A DNA stretch of 64,000 nucleotides from NCBI GenBank assembly GCA_001600355.1, contig BCJU01000004.1:620001-684000 (forward strand). Direction: 5' to 3'. Source of the DNA: Meira nashicola (lineage: Eukaryota > Basidiomycota > Exobasidiomycetes > Exobasidiales > Brachybasidiaceae). Both the position numbers and the translations under genes were made by a program. The notes beneath the pieces are model-generated. The model was given only the letters and a program-made list of their open reading frames with translations. It was not told the DNA's origin and ran no database searches. Shown here in pieces: positions 38,417 through 50,727 of this stretch. Positions within the stretch are counted from its first letter, which is position 1, and each line of letters starts with the position of its first letter.

Positions 38417-41400
38417 TCAGTAACTTTCATCCATATCAATGCTCACGCTACCCTCCGCTAAGGTCATTTCTCGCGTACCTTCATCCATCGTGCTAGATTG
38501 ATTCTGAATGGCGGCAGTATGATCGCCTGATTCAATTTTGATGCCAAATGGATCTTTGCCTGTATCTGCACCATTGGACGAAATATCTTCAATTTTTGCG
38601 TTCATCATTCTTCGTTTATCATCAGCTTCAATGATTAATTGATCGGCCGCACTCATGAAAGTTGTTGGAGTTTGAGAAGCACTTTCCTGTAAAGCAAATG
38701 AGAGTAAATCGTTGGCATGTTTATCTGTCGGATCACTTGCCAATGCACGATGATACCAGGTAATAGCTTCGTCTACCTCTCCTTCTCCATGGAAGCACAT
38801 CGCTACACCTGTATAAGCATGACTCATATCCGGGTCTAATTCCAATACACGTAAGAATGATTGCCGCGCAGAAGGCAGCTGACCGGTTTTGCGTAACGCA
38901 AAAGCAAGGTTGAGATGAGTTGAGATCCACGCTTTTGCAGGTTGTTGAACATCCTTTGCGGCTTCAAGAGCAGAACGAAAGAGGAGAATGGCTTCATCCA
39001 ATCTACCGCTATAATAAGCCACAACACCTCTCTCATTTCGACTAGGTGCATCTTCTTCCCATACCTCTGCACTCCCAGTAAGATATAATTCTGCCAGAGT
39101 GAGATTTCCTTGAGATAGATGTTCCATACCTAAGAAAAGTTTGATTAAGTAATGAGCACTAAAATTCCTTTCCGCTGTACTGTACGAGATCACCGCTTGA
39201 TCTGATTCTCCTTCATAGGCAAAAGTATGGGCAAACGCAACCCATCCGGGAGCGAACCTAGGATCCATTTGAACAGCTTTGCTAAAGTACTTTCGCGCTT
39301 CCAACCATCTCTTTGTACCAAAATACCAACATCCAACTGCATACCAGCCAGCCGCCATATCCGGATCAGCATCGGTCAAATGATGTGCCAAGAGGTATAA
39401 AGCTGGTCGCAACCTTTCGATCATATACATTGTCGAAATATGAACTGGCAAACTTGCTTCGTGATTCTTGCATAATTCCATTATACGTTGCGTGACAGTA
39501 TAAGCATCTTCGTAACGCATTCGAGTAAACATTTCCTCTGCTAATCCTAGCAAAACATCAGGACTATTTCCAAGACCATAGATTCCCACCAATTGTCGTC
39601 TTGCGGCAGCTGCTTGCTGTGCATGTATTCTACCACTCTTGTCCAACCGTGCAGTATAGAGTAATCTGACAACATGCAAGGCCTCTAATTGGGCAGGATC
39701 TTCGCCCGCTTGGGCGACATATTCCAAATTTTGTATGAAATCCCATTGTTGGGTGGCAGTGAGCAGGTGTCCTCGAACGAGATGGTCAAAGCTTTCATAA
39801 TTCTTGATATCAAGGCTTAAACTACGCATGAAACTTTCTCTTGCTTCTTCGGTGTTTCGAAGATGAAGCTGAATCAACCCTTTCAAATGCCAAATAGAGC
39901 TAGACAATTTGATCAATCCGTCTCTGGATGGTTGTTTGTAGCTTTGCTCTAGAATGTCATTATGCTCACTCTTCCAATCGCTCAGCTCATCCAATGCTTC
40001 TTGATATTTGCCTTGTCTAGTCATACACTGTGCAGCCAAATATCGACATGGAATGCTGACATTCACCAAGCTGATTCCATCAGGCGGTGCAATCTCAGAT
40101 CGACGCACTTCACCCATTGCCAACTTTTGCTCTTCTTTCCATGCCTCATTGACCTTTTTGTCGCTAATTTCTTCATCATCATCTGATGAAAGTCGAGCTT
40201 GCTTTCCATTGTGATTATTAATGCGTGAAGATCTGGGCCTATCTGTTTCCAAATCTCCATTCAGGTCACCAGCTACGCTGCCAGGAGCACTTGTACCACC
40301 CTCACTAGCTGTACCCGTACCAGAAACTGTAAATTGCCGATCTTTGCGTTTCCGATCAAGCTTATGTGGACCATCTTCGTTCATGAAATCATCTCGGTCC
40401 TCATAAGGATCTGATGAATCATCATCATTTGCAAAGTGTTGCAATGCTTGAGCTTTTGCCAACATAGCAGCAGGAAGTCTACTACTTTTATGCGTCGCAG
40501 CAATTGCCGCACTCAACTCGTCCTGATTATCCTCAAGGGACAAGTTAGAGTCAGAATCTTCGTCTGCATCTTGATTTCCATTGTTGATCTCTCTCCCTTT
40601 TTCTTCGTTTTCTTCGAGGTGCGCAAGCGGTAAAGGTGTTCGCAGTAGATGCTCAGCTTGTGCATATCTATGCGTCAAGAAGTACGCAGTTGCCAAATTG
40701 TATGCATCGTTCCACGCAATTTGCCCTGTTTCCAAGCTGAGAATTTTATCACCCCAAAAGATCGCCGTATCGTAAAGGTGATGTTTCATAGCATCTTCAC
40801 GCCAATTTCTCATTATTTCGAGAATAGAAGAAGAGCTTTGACCTGCTTCAACGCCATCACCTCTAGATCCTTGACCCCGCAAACCTGTTCGCATTTCGTT
40901 TAATCTTCTCTTCTCTGCCTCTTCTCCTTCGTACGATTCTACTTCCAGTGCATGCTCGATAAAAGTTGCATTACTTTGTCGATCGCTTGGATCACTCATC
41001 GTTTTGCTTTTCTCTGCAGCTGCCGATGCCATCGAAGATGACGCATTTGATCCTTTGCTAGTACGTGGGAAGATGGCCGTCATACCAAGTCCATGATTTT
41101 TCTCTCTCATCGCTGGCGTTAGTGCCAATAAACCAGAATTGTTGGCATCCTCCTCATCACGTACAACATTATAGCTTCCATCCCGATTGATTCCAATCGA
41201 TCCTCTCGGTTTAGTCCCGTTTGGTATTCTTAGTTCATCGTTCTGGATATCATGTGGAAAGGAGAATCTCGGCAATGGCATCGAAGGAGCTCGGGATGTA
41301 AGAAAGTTCGAGGAATTTGCGTCGGAATGGTGTCGGGGTGTATTGAAAAGGTTTCCATCGCCAGGTATCCTGGAAGAACCTACACCTAATCCACTCGATT

Positions 41401-42037
41401 CTCCCGATACAAATCTCTGAGCACCGATACGGGAACCGGATGGAGCCGCGTTTCTTGGCGATCCCCAACCACTAGAAGATGCCCAGGAGGTTCTGATATT
41501 CCCATTCTGCTTGCGTGTTGCTGCCATTCCACGTGATAGTTGTTCATACAAGGAAGATGGTGTCGGCCTAGCTGCTGAAGGGGTTTGAAAGGCAATTCGA
41601 TCTTGATGAAAATTTGCAGCACCACTAGACACGTTCCTTCCTGTTGGAGTATCAGCATATGTAATTGCAGGTTGATCGTATTCACTTGGAGGTAGCATTC
41701 TACCCGAAAGCCAAGATGTTGTAGCAGGCTCTCTGGCAATAGTAGAAGGTCCACCTATCGGTCTTGCACCTTCAAGAATAGACGGACCCGAACCATCTCC
41801 ACCAAAGAGAGAAGCGGCAGCATCACATGCAGAAGTTATGTCGGACCTAAATGATGGTCCTGCATGTGTAGAGAAAGAATTGGATTCTGTGCTTGTGTCG
41901 TTGGAATTCATCGAGGGTATTCGAACTCCTGCACCTGGTGCCATCATGCTTCCGACCTGAGGACCTCTATTTAGCTTACGTGGTGCTCCCGGAGGAGGTC
42001 TATCTCCTTGTTGTTGAGCTTCAAATGACGTCGGCAT
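38417..42037 (-). CDS. CDC16: Anaphase-promoting complex subunit CDC16/APC6
   Basis: A single-exon gene of 1206 residues from the ATG at 42037. Residues 1-400 are Ser/Pro/Gly-rich and disordered, with several SP/TP sites. The rest is a TPR superhelix with a split: an acidic insertion (about 490-640) interrupts the array, which resumes with AWYAVGCWYFGTKRWLEARKYF-type repeats (here GWYAVGCWYFGTKRW) and continues through AWISTHLNLAFALRKTGQ and DPDMSHAYTGVAMCFHGEG. This order is that of Cdc16, a structural TPR subunit of the APC/C ubiquitin ligase. The N-terminal extension makes it longer than the yeast protein (about 840). It is convergent with RRP40 and divergent from RRP3. Confidence 0.92.
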   Translation of the reverse strand: MPTSFEAQQQGDRPPPGAPRKLNRGPQVGSMMAPGAGVRIPSMNSNDTSTESNSFSTHAGPSFRSDITSACDAAASLFGGDGSGPSILEGARPIGGPSTIAREPATTSWLSGRMLPPSEYDQPAITYADTPTGRNVSSGAANFHQDRIAFQTPSAARPTPSSLYEQLSRGMAATRKQNGNIRTSWASSSGWGSPRNAAPSGSRIGAQRFVSGESSGLGVGSSRIPGDGNLFNTPRHHSDANSSNFLTSRAPSMPLPRFSFPHDIQNDELRIPNGTKPRGSIGINRDGSYNVVRDEEDANNSGLLALTPAMREKNHGLGMTAIFPRTSKGSNASSSMASAAAEKSKTMSDPSDRQSNATFIEHALEVESYEGEEAEKRRLNEMRTGLRGQGSRGDGVEAGQSSSSILEIMRNWREDAMKHHLYDTAIFWGDKILSLETGQIAWNDAYNLATAYFLTHRYAQAEHLLRTPLPLAHLEENEEKGREINNGNQDADEDSDSNLSLEDNQDELSAAIAATHKSSRLPAAMLAKAQALQHFANDDDSSDPYEDRDDFMNEDGPHKLDRKRKDRQFTVSGTGTASEGGTSAPGSVAGDLNGDLETDRPRSSRINNHNGKQARLSSDDDEEISDKKVNEAWKEEQKLAMGEVRRSEIAPPDGISLVNVSIPCRYLAAQCMTRQGKYQEALDELSDWKSEHNDILEQSYKQPSRDGLIKLSSSIWHLKGLIQLHLRNTEEARESFMRSLSLDIKNYESFDHLVRGHLLTATQQWDFIQNLEYVAQAGEDPAQLEALHVVRLLYTARLDKSGRIHAQQAAAARRQLVGIYGLGNSPDVLLGLAEEMFTRMRYEDAYTVTQRIMELCKNHEASLPVHISTMYMIERLRPALYLLAHHLTDADPDMAAGWYAVGCWYFGTKRWLEARKYFSKAVQMDPRFAPGWVAFAHTFAYEGESDQAVISYSTAERNFSAHYLIKLFLGMEHLSQGNLTLAELYLTGSAEVWEEDAPSRNERGVVAYYSGRLDEAILLFRSALEAAKDVQQPAKAWISTHLNLAFALRKTGQLPSARQSFLRVLELDPDMSHAYTGVAMCFHGEGEVDEAITWYHRALASDPTDKHANDLLSFALQESASQTPTTFMSAADQLIIEADDKRRMMNAKIEDISSNGADTGKDPFGIKIESGDHTAAIQNQSSTMDEGTREMTLAEGSVSIDMDESY

Positions 42038-42412
42038 TCTTGTGAATTATAACCAGCCGACATTCCCTTCCCTAGTCTATGGTAGTGATCCGAGCCTGAT
42101 TTAAATGTGTTGTTTGTGTTGCATTTGAATGTCAATTCCTCCGACGGCTTTTGGGCCTCATTCATTGAACAACAACTCTTAATGGCTGCCTATGTAAAAT
42201 ACGCGGCGCCGATACATACAGGTACTTAAACACGCGTTCAAGATCAATTCTTCCAAGTTAGACTGTGTAAATTGAACAAGTCACGAGCCTCTAATTTTTT
42301 TGGATTTTTGGATTTTGTGGATAATTTTGAAATAAGCGTAAAAATACATGATCTTCTCATGCATGCTTTCCCTTCTCACCCTTCATCATTCACTTGCTTG
42401 CATTTACTCAAT
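42038..42412. promoter_or_regulatory. Divergent promoter of CDC16 and RRP3
   Basis: 375 bp between divergent starts. It contains a GC-rich GCGGCGCCG block near 42202-42211. The RRP3 frame is open through the last 140 bp, with an in-frame ATG at 42359. Confidence 0.45.
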
Positions 42413-43912
42413 ATGTCATCTTCTGACGAAGCTGAATCATCGGCCTCTGGAGCTTCATCTCCTGAGCTCAAAAGATCAGTATCACCACTTGCATCCGATA
42501 ACGAAAATGCGCCGGTAGAAGAAGAACAAGAAGAATCGTCAGAAAATGCTACCTTTGCGTCACTCGGAGTACATGCTCAGATATGTGAAGCATGCGAATC
42601 GATGGGATTCACGAAGCCTACAACTATTCAACAACAAGCGATTCCAGAAGCATTAACAGGGAGAGATGTGATCGGATTAGCACAAACGGGAAGTGGTAAA
42701 ACAGCTGCATTCGGTATTCCAATCTTGCAAGCTTTATGGGATGATCCAAGACCGTTTTTTGCATGTATCTTGGCCCCAACTCGTGAGTTGGCTTATCAAA
42801 TCACGCAACAATTGGAAGCATTGGGATCGACTATTGGAGTACGGTGTGCAACAATTGTAGGTGGAATGGATATGATGTCACAATCAATTGCTTTGGGCAA
42901 ACGGCCTCATATCATTGTTGCAACACCGGGAAGATTGCAAGACCATTTGGAAAATACAAAAGGTTTCTCTCTTCGTGGCTTGCAATATTTAGTGATGGAC
43001 GAAGCTGATCGACTTTTGGATATGGACTTCGGACCAATCATCGATAAATTATTGCAATCAATCCCTCGTGATCGTAAGACTATGTTGTTCAGCGCAACAA
43101 TGACGACAAAAGTGGCAAAACTGCAAAGAGCAAGTCTGCGCAATCCCGTTCGTGTGGAAGTTGGCACAAAATATTCTACAGTTTCTACTTTATCCCAACA
43201 TTACATCTTTTGTCCATTCGCACAAAAGGATCCAAATTTAGTCTCGGTAGTAAATGAGCAAACTGGTTCTTCGATCTTAATTTTCACACGAACAGTCCAT
43301 GATGCTTCTCGATTAGCTATTATGCTACGAATGCTAGGATTTTCAGCCATCCCTTTACATGGTCAAATGTCACAAAGTGCTCGTTTAGGCGCATTGAGCA
43401 AATTCAAAGCTGGAGGAAGAAACATTCTCATTGCAACCGATGTCGCTTCTCGTGGTTTAGATATTCCAGCAGTTGATTTAGTGATCAATTTTGATATTCC
43501 AACGCATAGCAAAGATTATATTCATCGAGTGGGTAGAACGGCCAGAGCAGGAAGAAGCGGAAGAAGTGTGACAATCGTCACACAATATGACGTTGAACTT
43601 TTACAAAGAATTGAGCATGTAATCGGAAAAAAATTAACAGAATTTCCAGGATACGATCGAGATGCAGTTCGATTGTTGGAAGAACGTGTAGGACAAGCAT
43701 CACGCGAGGCTACAAGAGATATGCGTGAAACAGGAGGACGCGGTAGAGCGGGAGATTTAGGAGGAGCAAGAAAGAAACGTAAAGGTGATGATATGGACAG
43801 AGATGATGATGTAGTTGAAGCAGGAATGCCAAATCAACGTAGAATGAAGAGTGGACAAAGTAGAGGCGGAGGTGGTAAATTTGGCAAAAGACCAAACAGA
43901 GGCCGTCGCTGA
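42413..43912 (+). CDS. RRP3: DEAD-box RNA helicase RRP3 (DDX47)
   Basis: 499 residues from the ATG at 42413 ([13 protein letters not shown]). Helicase motifs in order: Q motif [13 protein letters not shown], motif I AQTGSGKT, Ia PTRELA, Ib [38 protein letters not shown] and [13 protein letters not shown]. The acidic Ser/Glu-rich N-terminus and the Gly/Arg/Lys-rich C-terminus fit Rrp3/DDX47, which acts in 18S rRNA processing in the nucleolus. An in-frame ATG at 42359 would add 18 hydrophobic residues; I prefer 42413 because the acidic start is family-like. Confidence 0.92.
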   Translation: MSSSDEAESSASGASSPELKRSVSPLASDNENAPVEEEQEESSENATFASLGVHAQICEACESMGFTKPTTIQQQAIPEALTGRDVIGLAQTGSGKTAAFGIPILQALWDDPRPFFACILAPTRELAYQITQQLEALGSTIGVRCATIVGGMDMMSQSIALGKRPHIIVATPGRLQDHLENTKGFSLRGLQYLVMDEADRLLDMDFGPIIDKLLQSIPRDRKTMLFSATMTTKVAKLQRASLRNPVRVEVGTKYSTVSTLSQHYIFCPFAQKDPNLVSVVNEQTGSSILIFTRTVHDASRLAIMLRMLGFSAIPLHGQMSQSARLGALSKFKAGGRNILIATDVASRGLDIPAVDLVINFDIPTHSKDYIHRVGRTARAGRSGRSVTIVTQYDVELLQRIEHVIGKKLTEFPGYDRDAVRLLEERVGQASREATRDMRETGGRGRAGDLGGARKKRKGDDMDRDDDVVEAGMPNQRRMKSGQSRGGGGKFGKRPNRGRR

Positions 43913-44692
43913 AGGTTTGAAAGACTGTTGTATTTTAGGATCAGACTATAATTATTCTATCGGTATATCTATATCCATCTTTCTATTTTCAGCATCCGTT
44001 CTCGGTTTACTATATGTTGGATTCTAGATTTACGTGCTGCGAAAGCATAGAATGTTCAACGAGGCGTATCAACGCATCGTCTACTCTACGCGGCTTCTGA
44101 TGTAATGATGTGCCCAGGGTGTCGAAAGAGCTACGCGCAGAACACGCTTAGTATTGAATTATACGGCTGCCCGCAAAAGCTCAATTGAGAGTGCTTGGCT
44201 TGCTGGGCTATAAAGAGATAAGAGAAGATATTTATACCCTCGCTTGGTCAGAATGTGACGATAAGAGCGATAAATAATATTTCTGATTTAAATTATTTTA
44301 TATCGGTATTAATGAGAAAGCTGAATATCCGACAACGAGAATAGAAGTTTGAGTGAGCTTTTGCACGTGTTTTGCGTGCGCTACACATGTGGCTACGCGT
44401 ACGCATTCTTCCTGCGTATTCTACAACAAACATCTCATACGCCCTAAAGGCAAGAAAGTTGCGAGAGTGATGTACTGCCCGAAAAAATTATTGTAATGCA
44501 AAAGCAAATGAAATCTTTTTACAAGCGGGCGATTATAGAGAAAGTTGAATTTTGTTTAAATTTGAAGGTTTTAGGATTTTGATTGCATATTAAAATAATG
44601 GACTTTTTGACTACCAACTCGATCACAAGATTATCACTGAGATATCTGTTTCACCTTTGATCGTATTTTAACCTCACAAACACATTACAAAT
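43913..44692. promoter_or_regulatory. Promoter region of the Ran gene
   Basis: 780 bp between two plus-strand genes. A perfect 10-bp palindrome CTCAATTGAG lies at 44180-44189 inside a larger GCCC...GGGC hairpin (about 44168-44208). AT-rich sequence precedes the Ran start. No coding frame is convincing. Confidence 0.45.
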
Positions 44693-45727
<1,035 letters not shown>

Positions 45728-46663
45728 AAACCTTATAGATAGGAACAAATCGTGTTCAATTTACCCCCCAAAATATAAAAGGCAATTTATGATCTATATG
45801 AAAAAAGTATTGATTGATTTTGACCTTTTATAGATCTTGTAGACTCTCAAATGTTCTATTGTGCAAATTTTAAGTGTATCGAAAGGGAGATAATGTGTGA
45901 AAGCAGAAAGCTCTTTCTTATTTAATTCAATGATAAATATAACCAATACTTATAATAATGCTGAATTAATTCTCGAATACCCAGTGCCGTTTCTACAACA
46001 ATCGTAAAGCTGTAAAGCATACTTTCTTAGCAAGACTATTATGCCAGATTGTTATTCATATTCAAGACCATCCTTTTCAATCACCAATACAAACTCAACT
46101 GATTTACGTTTAGTTACCATTTCTCCGCTTTCTCTTTGAACTTTATTAAAACTTGCTCAAAAGTGCTCATACTGATTGATATGCACAAAATCAGGACCAG
46201 CTGAGCGGGTTTTGCAAACAGACTGAAATCTTGGCCTTTCTTTTCGCACAAGAACGCCAAAGCAAAAGCAAGAAATAAAACGCATCCGCGCGCTGTCTGC
46301 CTGTTCAGGTGCCGAGATCCGGTCGAATAAATTAATTATTTTGACGGTGTGACGGCCCAGGGAAAGGAATAATTTTCCCCTTTGCCTCTCTCTTTTTTTT
46401 AAGTTGAGTTGGGAAGTGGCTGAGCGGGTGAAATGAATGGATGCACATAGGTACTGTATGTAATAAAATTGGATGTCGTGTGCGAGACTTTTTTTTGAGG
46501 AAAAACTATAACAACCTTCCTTCCTTATAAGAAGTACACTCTTAACTGAAATCCTTTACAAGAGATCGTTGATCGTAAGCGGAAGTTGAGAGTTGCGGAA
46601 AGGCGAGAAAAGAAAAAAGAACGAAACAAAAACAGAAAGAAGTAAGAAGAAAAAGAAATCAAC
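45728..46663. promoter_or_regulatory. Promoter and purine-rich leader of GIS2
   Basis: 936 bp between two plus-strand genes. The last 100 bp before the GIS2 start (46560-46663) are almost pure purine (GAAAAGAAAAAAGAACGAAAC-type sequence), a probable A-rich 5' leader typical of strongly translated mRNAs. GCTGAGCGGGT occurs twice (46198-46210 and 46418-46430). No RNA gene is seen. Confidence 0.45.
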
Positions 46664-47374
46664 ATGTCTTTCCGTCGTCGTGCTTGTTATGTGTAAGTGG
46701 AATTTTTGCAAAAAAGAAATGATTGATTGAATCAATGATACTCACAAATATTCATTTTATTCTAAATAGCTGTGGACAAGTTGGTCATTTGGCCGAAAAT
46801 TGCAGTTCTACTGAACGTCTTTGCTTTAATTGTGGTAAAGGTGGACATGAATCTAGTGCATGCCCTGATCCACGTACAACTGATCAAAAATCATGCTATC
46901 ATTGCTTAAGCAAAGGTCACATTAAAGCTGATTGCCCAAACATTGGCTCTCGTCCAATCAGTAACGTTCAAGCTGTTGCTGCTACAGGTGCTGCTACTAC
47001 TCCTGGTGCAAACGCAGGTAATGGAGCTGCAACCGGATGCTTTGTGAGTATGACTATATAAAACAATCAGAGATACAATTGAAACTGACAAGATTGCCTA
47101 CTGTCGTACGACACCTCACTTTTTATCTCTCTCTCTCTTTCAGACATGCGGTGGTCCTCATTTGGCTCGTAACTGCCCTTCAGGTACAAGCAAATCAAAC
47201 GGTATCACTTGCCGTAACTGTGGTGGTCAAAATCACTTTGCTCGTGATTGCAAAGCTCGCCCAAGTCGTGCTCCAAAATCTAACAAATGTTATCGTTGTT
47301 CAGAAGCAGGTCACATTGCTCGTGATTGCCCAATCGCTGAAGCACCTGCATCCAACGTTGCAATGGTTAATTAA
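46664..47374 (+). CDS. GIS2: CCHC zinc-knuckle protein, GIS2/CNBP family
   Basis: Three exons (46664-46692, 46770-47043, 47144-47374) give 177 residues. The start MSFRRRACYVCG opens on the first knuckle. There are six knuckles: CYVCGQVGHLAENC, CFNCGKGGHESSAC, CYHCLSKGHIKADC, CFTCGGPHLARNC, CRNCGGQNHFARDC and CYRCSEAGHIARDC. The fourth lies across an exon junction and is one residue short between the second Cys and the His (C-x2-C-x3-H-x4-C). Between knuckles 3 and 4 is an Ala/Thr/Gly-rich linker of about 40 residues. Gis2/CNBP proteins bind single-stranded G-rich nucleic acid and promote translation of cytosolic mRNAs. Confidence 0.94.
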
Positions 47375-47889
47375 ACCTATGCGCTTCTGTCTTCTGTGAC
47401 AAATTCAATTTCAGAAGTATTGATGTGAAACAATTGGCTGTTGGTAGTGTTCAAGACAGCCTTCATTGTTATGTATCTGACTTTTAGGCGTCAGTAGTAG
47501 TCTTGTGGCTCGTTTCGTTTTTGTGGACACATTTGTGAGAAATTTGCTTCAATCAATTGTATCCAGGAATCCCGTATTGCTTCCTATTTTTCTCCAAAAT
47601 GTATCATTTCTCTGCTTCGTCTTCTGCTCAATGATATTGTGCGTTGCCATATTGTTATTGAAATTCATGAAAATCATTATAATTCAATTCTCTTCGTCCT
47701 GCGACAATTTAAAAGCTGGACATGTCTTACAAAGAGATGACTGTATGTTCTTCTCTCCTCTCATACCTCTGTAACTGATCACATTTACGTAAATCTTGAA
47801 GAGAAAAACTCTACAAACAATTTTACACTGTACCGCCTTCAAACATCGCAACAGCCACACCATCTGCTATACCAGCCCGCTACAACCTC
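47375..47889. other. Convergent 3' region of GIS2 and ARPC3
   Basis: 515 bp containing the 3' ends of two convergent genes. The frame at 47505-47774 is hydrophobic and lacks family similarity, so I treat it as chance. No other signal is seen. Confidence 0.45.
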
Positions 47890-48588
47890 TCACAAGCTCT
47901 TGCCCATGCTGCAAATAGGATGAAAATCACATGTCAGTAAATAGGTAAACGATAGACGCAATCCATGAAGCTCAACTCACAATTTTCTCTTGGTGAATGC
48001 GAGCCAAAATTTGCTAGGTTGTCCGTTCACGTACACTCTCTCGATCAAACGTGTAGCAATCTCTTGCCTTGCCTGAACAAGGTAAGCTCTCAATTGGTCT
48101 GTAAGGAGAGTTTGAAAAAGAGGAGTTAAGCTATCTTATTCGAATCAGTCTTTTGTAAGAAGATACTCACCTGCTTCCATTCGGTTAGCTGGTGCGGCAT
48201 ATAAATTGTTCAAAGGAAATCCTGCATCACCGGGAAGATGGAATTGATCGACAGCAGTTGTGCTTAATTGCCTTATTGCTTCTGCTTGACTTAGAGGAAC
48301 TCTACTTCCAGCAATGATTGATAAACATTGTGAAATGAATAAGATCAAATAGATCAACAAACGATCGGCTCCTCCTTTAATTTCAAAATTTCTGAATAAG
48401 CTATTCGGTCTGAATAAATCTAATGCTTCATCAATTATATCTAATCCTTCAGCTTCTGGTGGTGGATTGGCCAATGGTGGAGGAGCAGGTCCGCGAACTT
48501 TGGAGCGGAATGGAAGGATTGATAGGGAAGCAATCGTAGCTACCTCTTCCGTTGGTACATCGTTGTATGCCGAATGATATGCTGGCAT
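47890..48588 (-). CDS. ARPC3: Arp2/3 complex subunit 3 (ARPC3/p21)
   Basis: Three exons: 48588-48171, 48098-47981 and a 19-nt last exon 47908-47890, joined by GTGAGT-type introns, for 184 residues. MPAYHSAYND at the start, LPFRSKVRGPAPPP, DIIDEALDLFRPNSLFRNFEIKG, the FPLNNLYAAPANRMEAG region and the C-terminal WLAFTKRKFMGKSL all match ARPC3. The family's usual end (TKRRFMNKSL) is recovered only with the tiny last exon. Arp2/3 nucleates branched actin at endocytic sites. A Pro/Ala insert (PPPLANPPPEAEG) lengthens the protein slightly. It diverges from the NUP42-like gene. Confidence 0.94.
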
Positions 48589-48896
48589 TCTGTCAATCTC
48601 AAGATACGTATCAAACAGTGATTTTGAGATGGTGATGATAAGGTTGCTAATCGGATGGAAGGTTGCAATAAGCGGGGTGTATGCGTTCGACTGGAACAGC
48701 CAACTTATACACGCGCACGGATGTTGGCTGTGCTTATTGACTAAATCCACGTGTTTAACACTTTTCTGAAATATATTATTTCACTTTATTCTCCAATACA
48801 TGCATTCCTGTTCTGGCACTCGTACATCCCTCACTTCCATCTGATCATTGCACAAAAAGGCGATCTGGCTAAAAGCAGACGTCAGTCATCGCAAAG
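48589..48896. promoter_or_regulatory. Divergent promoter of ARPC3 and NUP42-like genes
   Basis: 308 bp between the two start codons, the shortest of the larger divergent spacers in the window. The ARPC3 frame remains open upstream to 48750, which I treat as leader. No TATA box stands out. Confidence 0.45.
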
Positions 48897-50621
48897 ATGC
48901 CTGTATGTAACTACTTCTTACGTGGTCAGTGTAGATTCGGAGATCAATGTCGTAATGAACATCCAACGGGCGGAAGCCAAGCGAGCGGAGGATTTGGATC
49001 TTCTTCCGGTTTTGGATCTTCGTCTGGCTTTGGCTCTTCATCTACTTTTGGAAATCAATCTAGTGCCTTTGGTCAAAGTCCAGGATTTGGTGGTGGGAAT
49101 GCGAAACCTGCTTCAGTATTTGGGTCTTCGAATACAGGAAGTGCTTTTGGCAATTCGACCTCTTCGACCGGATTTGGAGGTTTGAATAAAGGAACTTCAG
49201 TCTTTGGCTCGAGCACACCCAACACATCAGCGTTTGGATCTTCTTCCAGTAGACCACCAGCAACTTTCGGCGGCCCTAGAGACAATGCATCTTCAGCTTT
49301 CGGATTGAATAGCGGTAATAGTGGAGGCCAAGGGAAGCTGGCAAATGTTCAACCAGGTCAAATCACTCTGTCCTCAGCAAACATTCGCGAGGATTTAGGG
49401 CTTAATAATCGACCTATATGGAAAATGAGTGTCTATGGCCCTGCCAAGTACGAGCCAAACCTCATCACGTCACAAGATGTCAGTCAAGAAGAAATGCGTT
49501 TGAAAGCGTATGAAGCTTTGAAAGAAGGCAGGGTATCTGAGTATGCACAACAAGAGGCTACTCTTGCACAACAAAATGATAATTTCGTACAACAAGCTTT
49601 GTCCAATATTGAAACCGCCTATCAGCAAGCACTCAAAAATACGGCAGATTTAACAGGAAACAAACAATCGAATGGAACAGGAACGAGTGGTACGTCTGCC
49701 TTTGGACAATCCACAACGACGAGCGCATTTGGAGCTGCAAATTCAGGAAGCGGTAGTGCTTTTGGAGGAGGATTCGGCTCATCAAATACAACTTCAGCTT
49801 TTGGTCAACCGAGTGCATTTGGCAAACCTGCAAATACATTTGGAGGAAATAATACCGCTGGTACTTCGAGTGGGACAGGCTTTGGAACGCCATCTGCTTT
49901 CGGACAGGCATCAGGTTTTGGTAGTTCTACCACAAACAATCAACAGTCAGCCTTCGGTGCACCTTCAGCATTTGGTCAACCTTCAGCATTTGGCAGTCAA
50001 CCTGCTACGACGGGAACAAGTTCGGGAAATGGGCAAGCGTCTGCTTTTGGCTCTGCGGCCAAACCGTCGGCATTCGGTCAACCATCTGGTTTTGGTGCTC
50101 AAACAGGTGGCAGTGCTTTCGGCCAACCTTCTACTTTCGGCAGTAACAGCGGAACGAGCGCTTTCGGTTCAACCAGTAACAACACAACCACTACTCCTTC
50201 TGCCTTTGGGACCACAAATACACCTGGTACAACCTCATCTGGGTTTGGTGCAACAAGTCAGCCAGGACAAAGTTCATCTGCATTTGGCCAGACCAGTGCT
50301 TTTGGAAACTCAACGAGTACTTCTACTGGATTCGGAGCATTTGGTGGTAGTGGCACGAACAATAATTCTGCCCCATCTGCTTTCGGTGGATCGAGTGGAT
50401 TTGGATCTACATCTGCGACTGGATCTGCATTTGGTGGAGGATTTGGAGGGGGAACAGGAACAGGATTCGGTACGAAAGTTCAACCATCTACTTCTGATCC
50501 ATGGGCTTCAGAAGCACCAAAGGAAGAAGATCTTCCTGCAGAATTGTTAGCACTCTTCAAAGCGGAAACGTTTGAATGGGGTAAAGTACCTGGAGCTGAA
50601 CCTCCAATTTCAGTTCGATGA
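48897..50621 (+). CDS. NUP42: FG-repeat nucleoporin with CCCH finger, NUP42/NLP1/Amo1 type
   Basis: A single-exon gene of 574 residues. A CCCH zinc finger opens the protein: C4-x7-C12-x5-C18-x3-H22 (CNYFLRGQCRFGDQCRNEH). Two blocks of FG repeats, mainly SAFG and GFGS, fill residues 30-145 and 260-530. They flank a conserved non-FG block (about 155-240: REDLGLNNRPIWKMSVYGPAKYEP). The C-terminus ELLALFKAETFEWGKVPG matches the Gle1-binding tail of NUP42/NUPL2. The protein sits on the cytoplasmic face of the nuclear pore and assists mRNA export with Gle1 and Dbp5. The start is the first ATG, immediately before the finger. Confidence 0.88.
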   Translation: MPVCNYFLRGQCRFGDQCRNEHPTGGSQASGGFGSSSGFGSSSGFGSSSTFGNQSSAFGQSPGFGGGNAKPASVFGSSNTGSAFGNSTSSTGFGGLNKGTSVFGSSTPNTSAFGSSSSRPPATFGGPRDNASSAFGLNSGNSGGQGKLANVQPGQITLSSANIREDLGLNNRPIWKMSVYGPAKYEPNLITSQDVSQEEMRLKAYEALKEGRVSEYAQQEATLAQQNDNFVQQALSNIETAYQQALKNTADLTGNKQSNGTGTSGTSAFGQSTTTSAFGAANSGSGSAFGGGFGSSNTTSAFGQPSAFGKPANTFGGNNTAGTSSGTGFGTPSAFGQASGFGSSTTNNQQSAFGAPSAFGQPSAFGSQPATTGTSSGNGQASAFGSAAKPSAFGQPSGFGAQTGGSAFGQPSTFGSNSGTSAFGSTSNNTTTTPSAFGTTNTPGTTSSGFGATSQPGQSSSAFGQTSAFGNSTSTSTGFGAFGGSGTNNNSAPSAFGGSSGFGSTSATGSAFGGGFGGGTGTGFGTKVQPSTSDPWASEAPKEEDLPAELLALFKAETFEWGKVPGAEPPISVR

Positions 50622-50727
50622 TATGATAGCAAATATTCGTGACAATCATTAATGTATTTCTAGATGTACAATGCACTGTAATATTAATAGTATACTTTAT
50701 CGCTTGATATAGTCTATAAGTCTTCAT

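Noticed and set aside
41386..41754. 122-codon minus frame inside CDC16
   Set aside because: Alternative-frame shadow of the disordered N-terminal part of CDC16.
44167..44208. Possible 5' tRNA half containing AGCTCAATTGAGAG
   Set aside because: The resemblance comes from a CTCAATTGAG palindrome; there is no B box or T-run at the proper distance.
49672..50550. 292-codon frame overlapping the NUP42-like gene
   Set aside because: It is the +1 shadow of the FG-repeat coding sequence; its Leu/Val/Gln-rich product reflects the repeated Ser-Ala-Phe-Gly codons and has no family.
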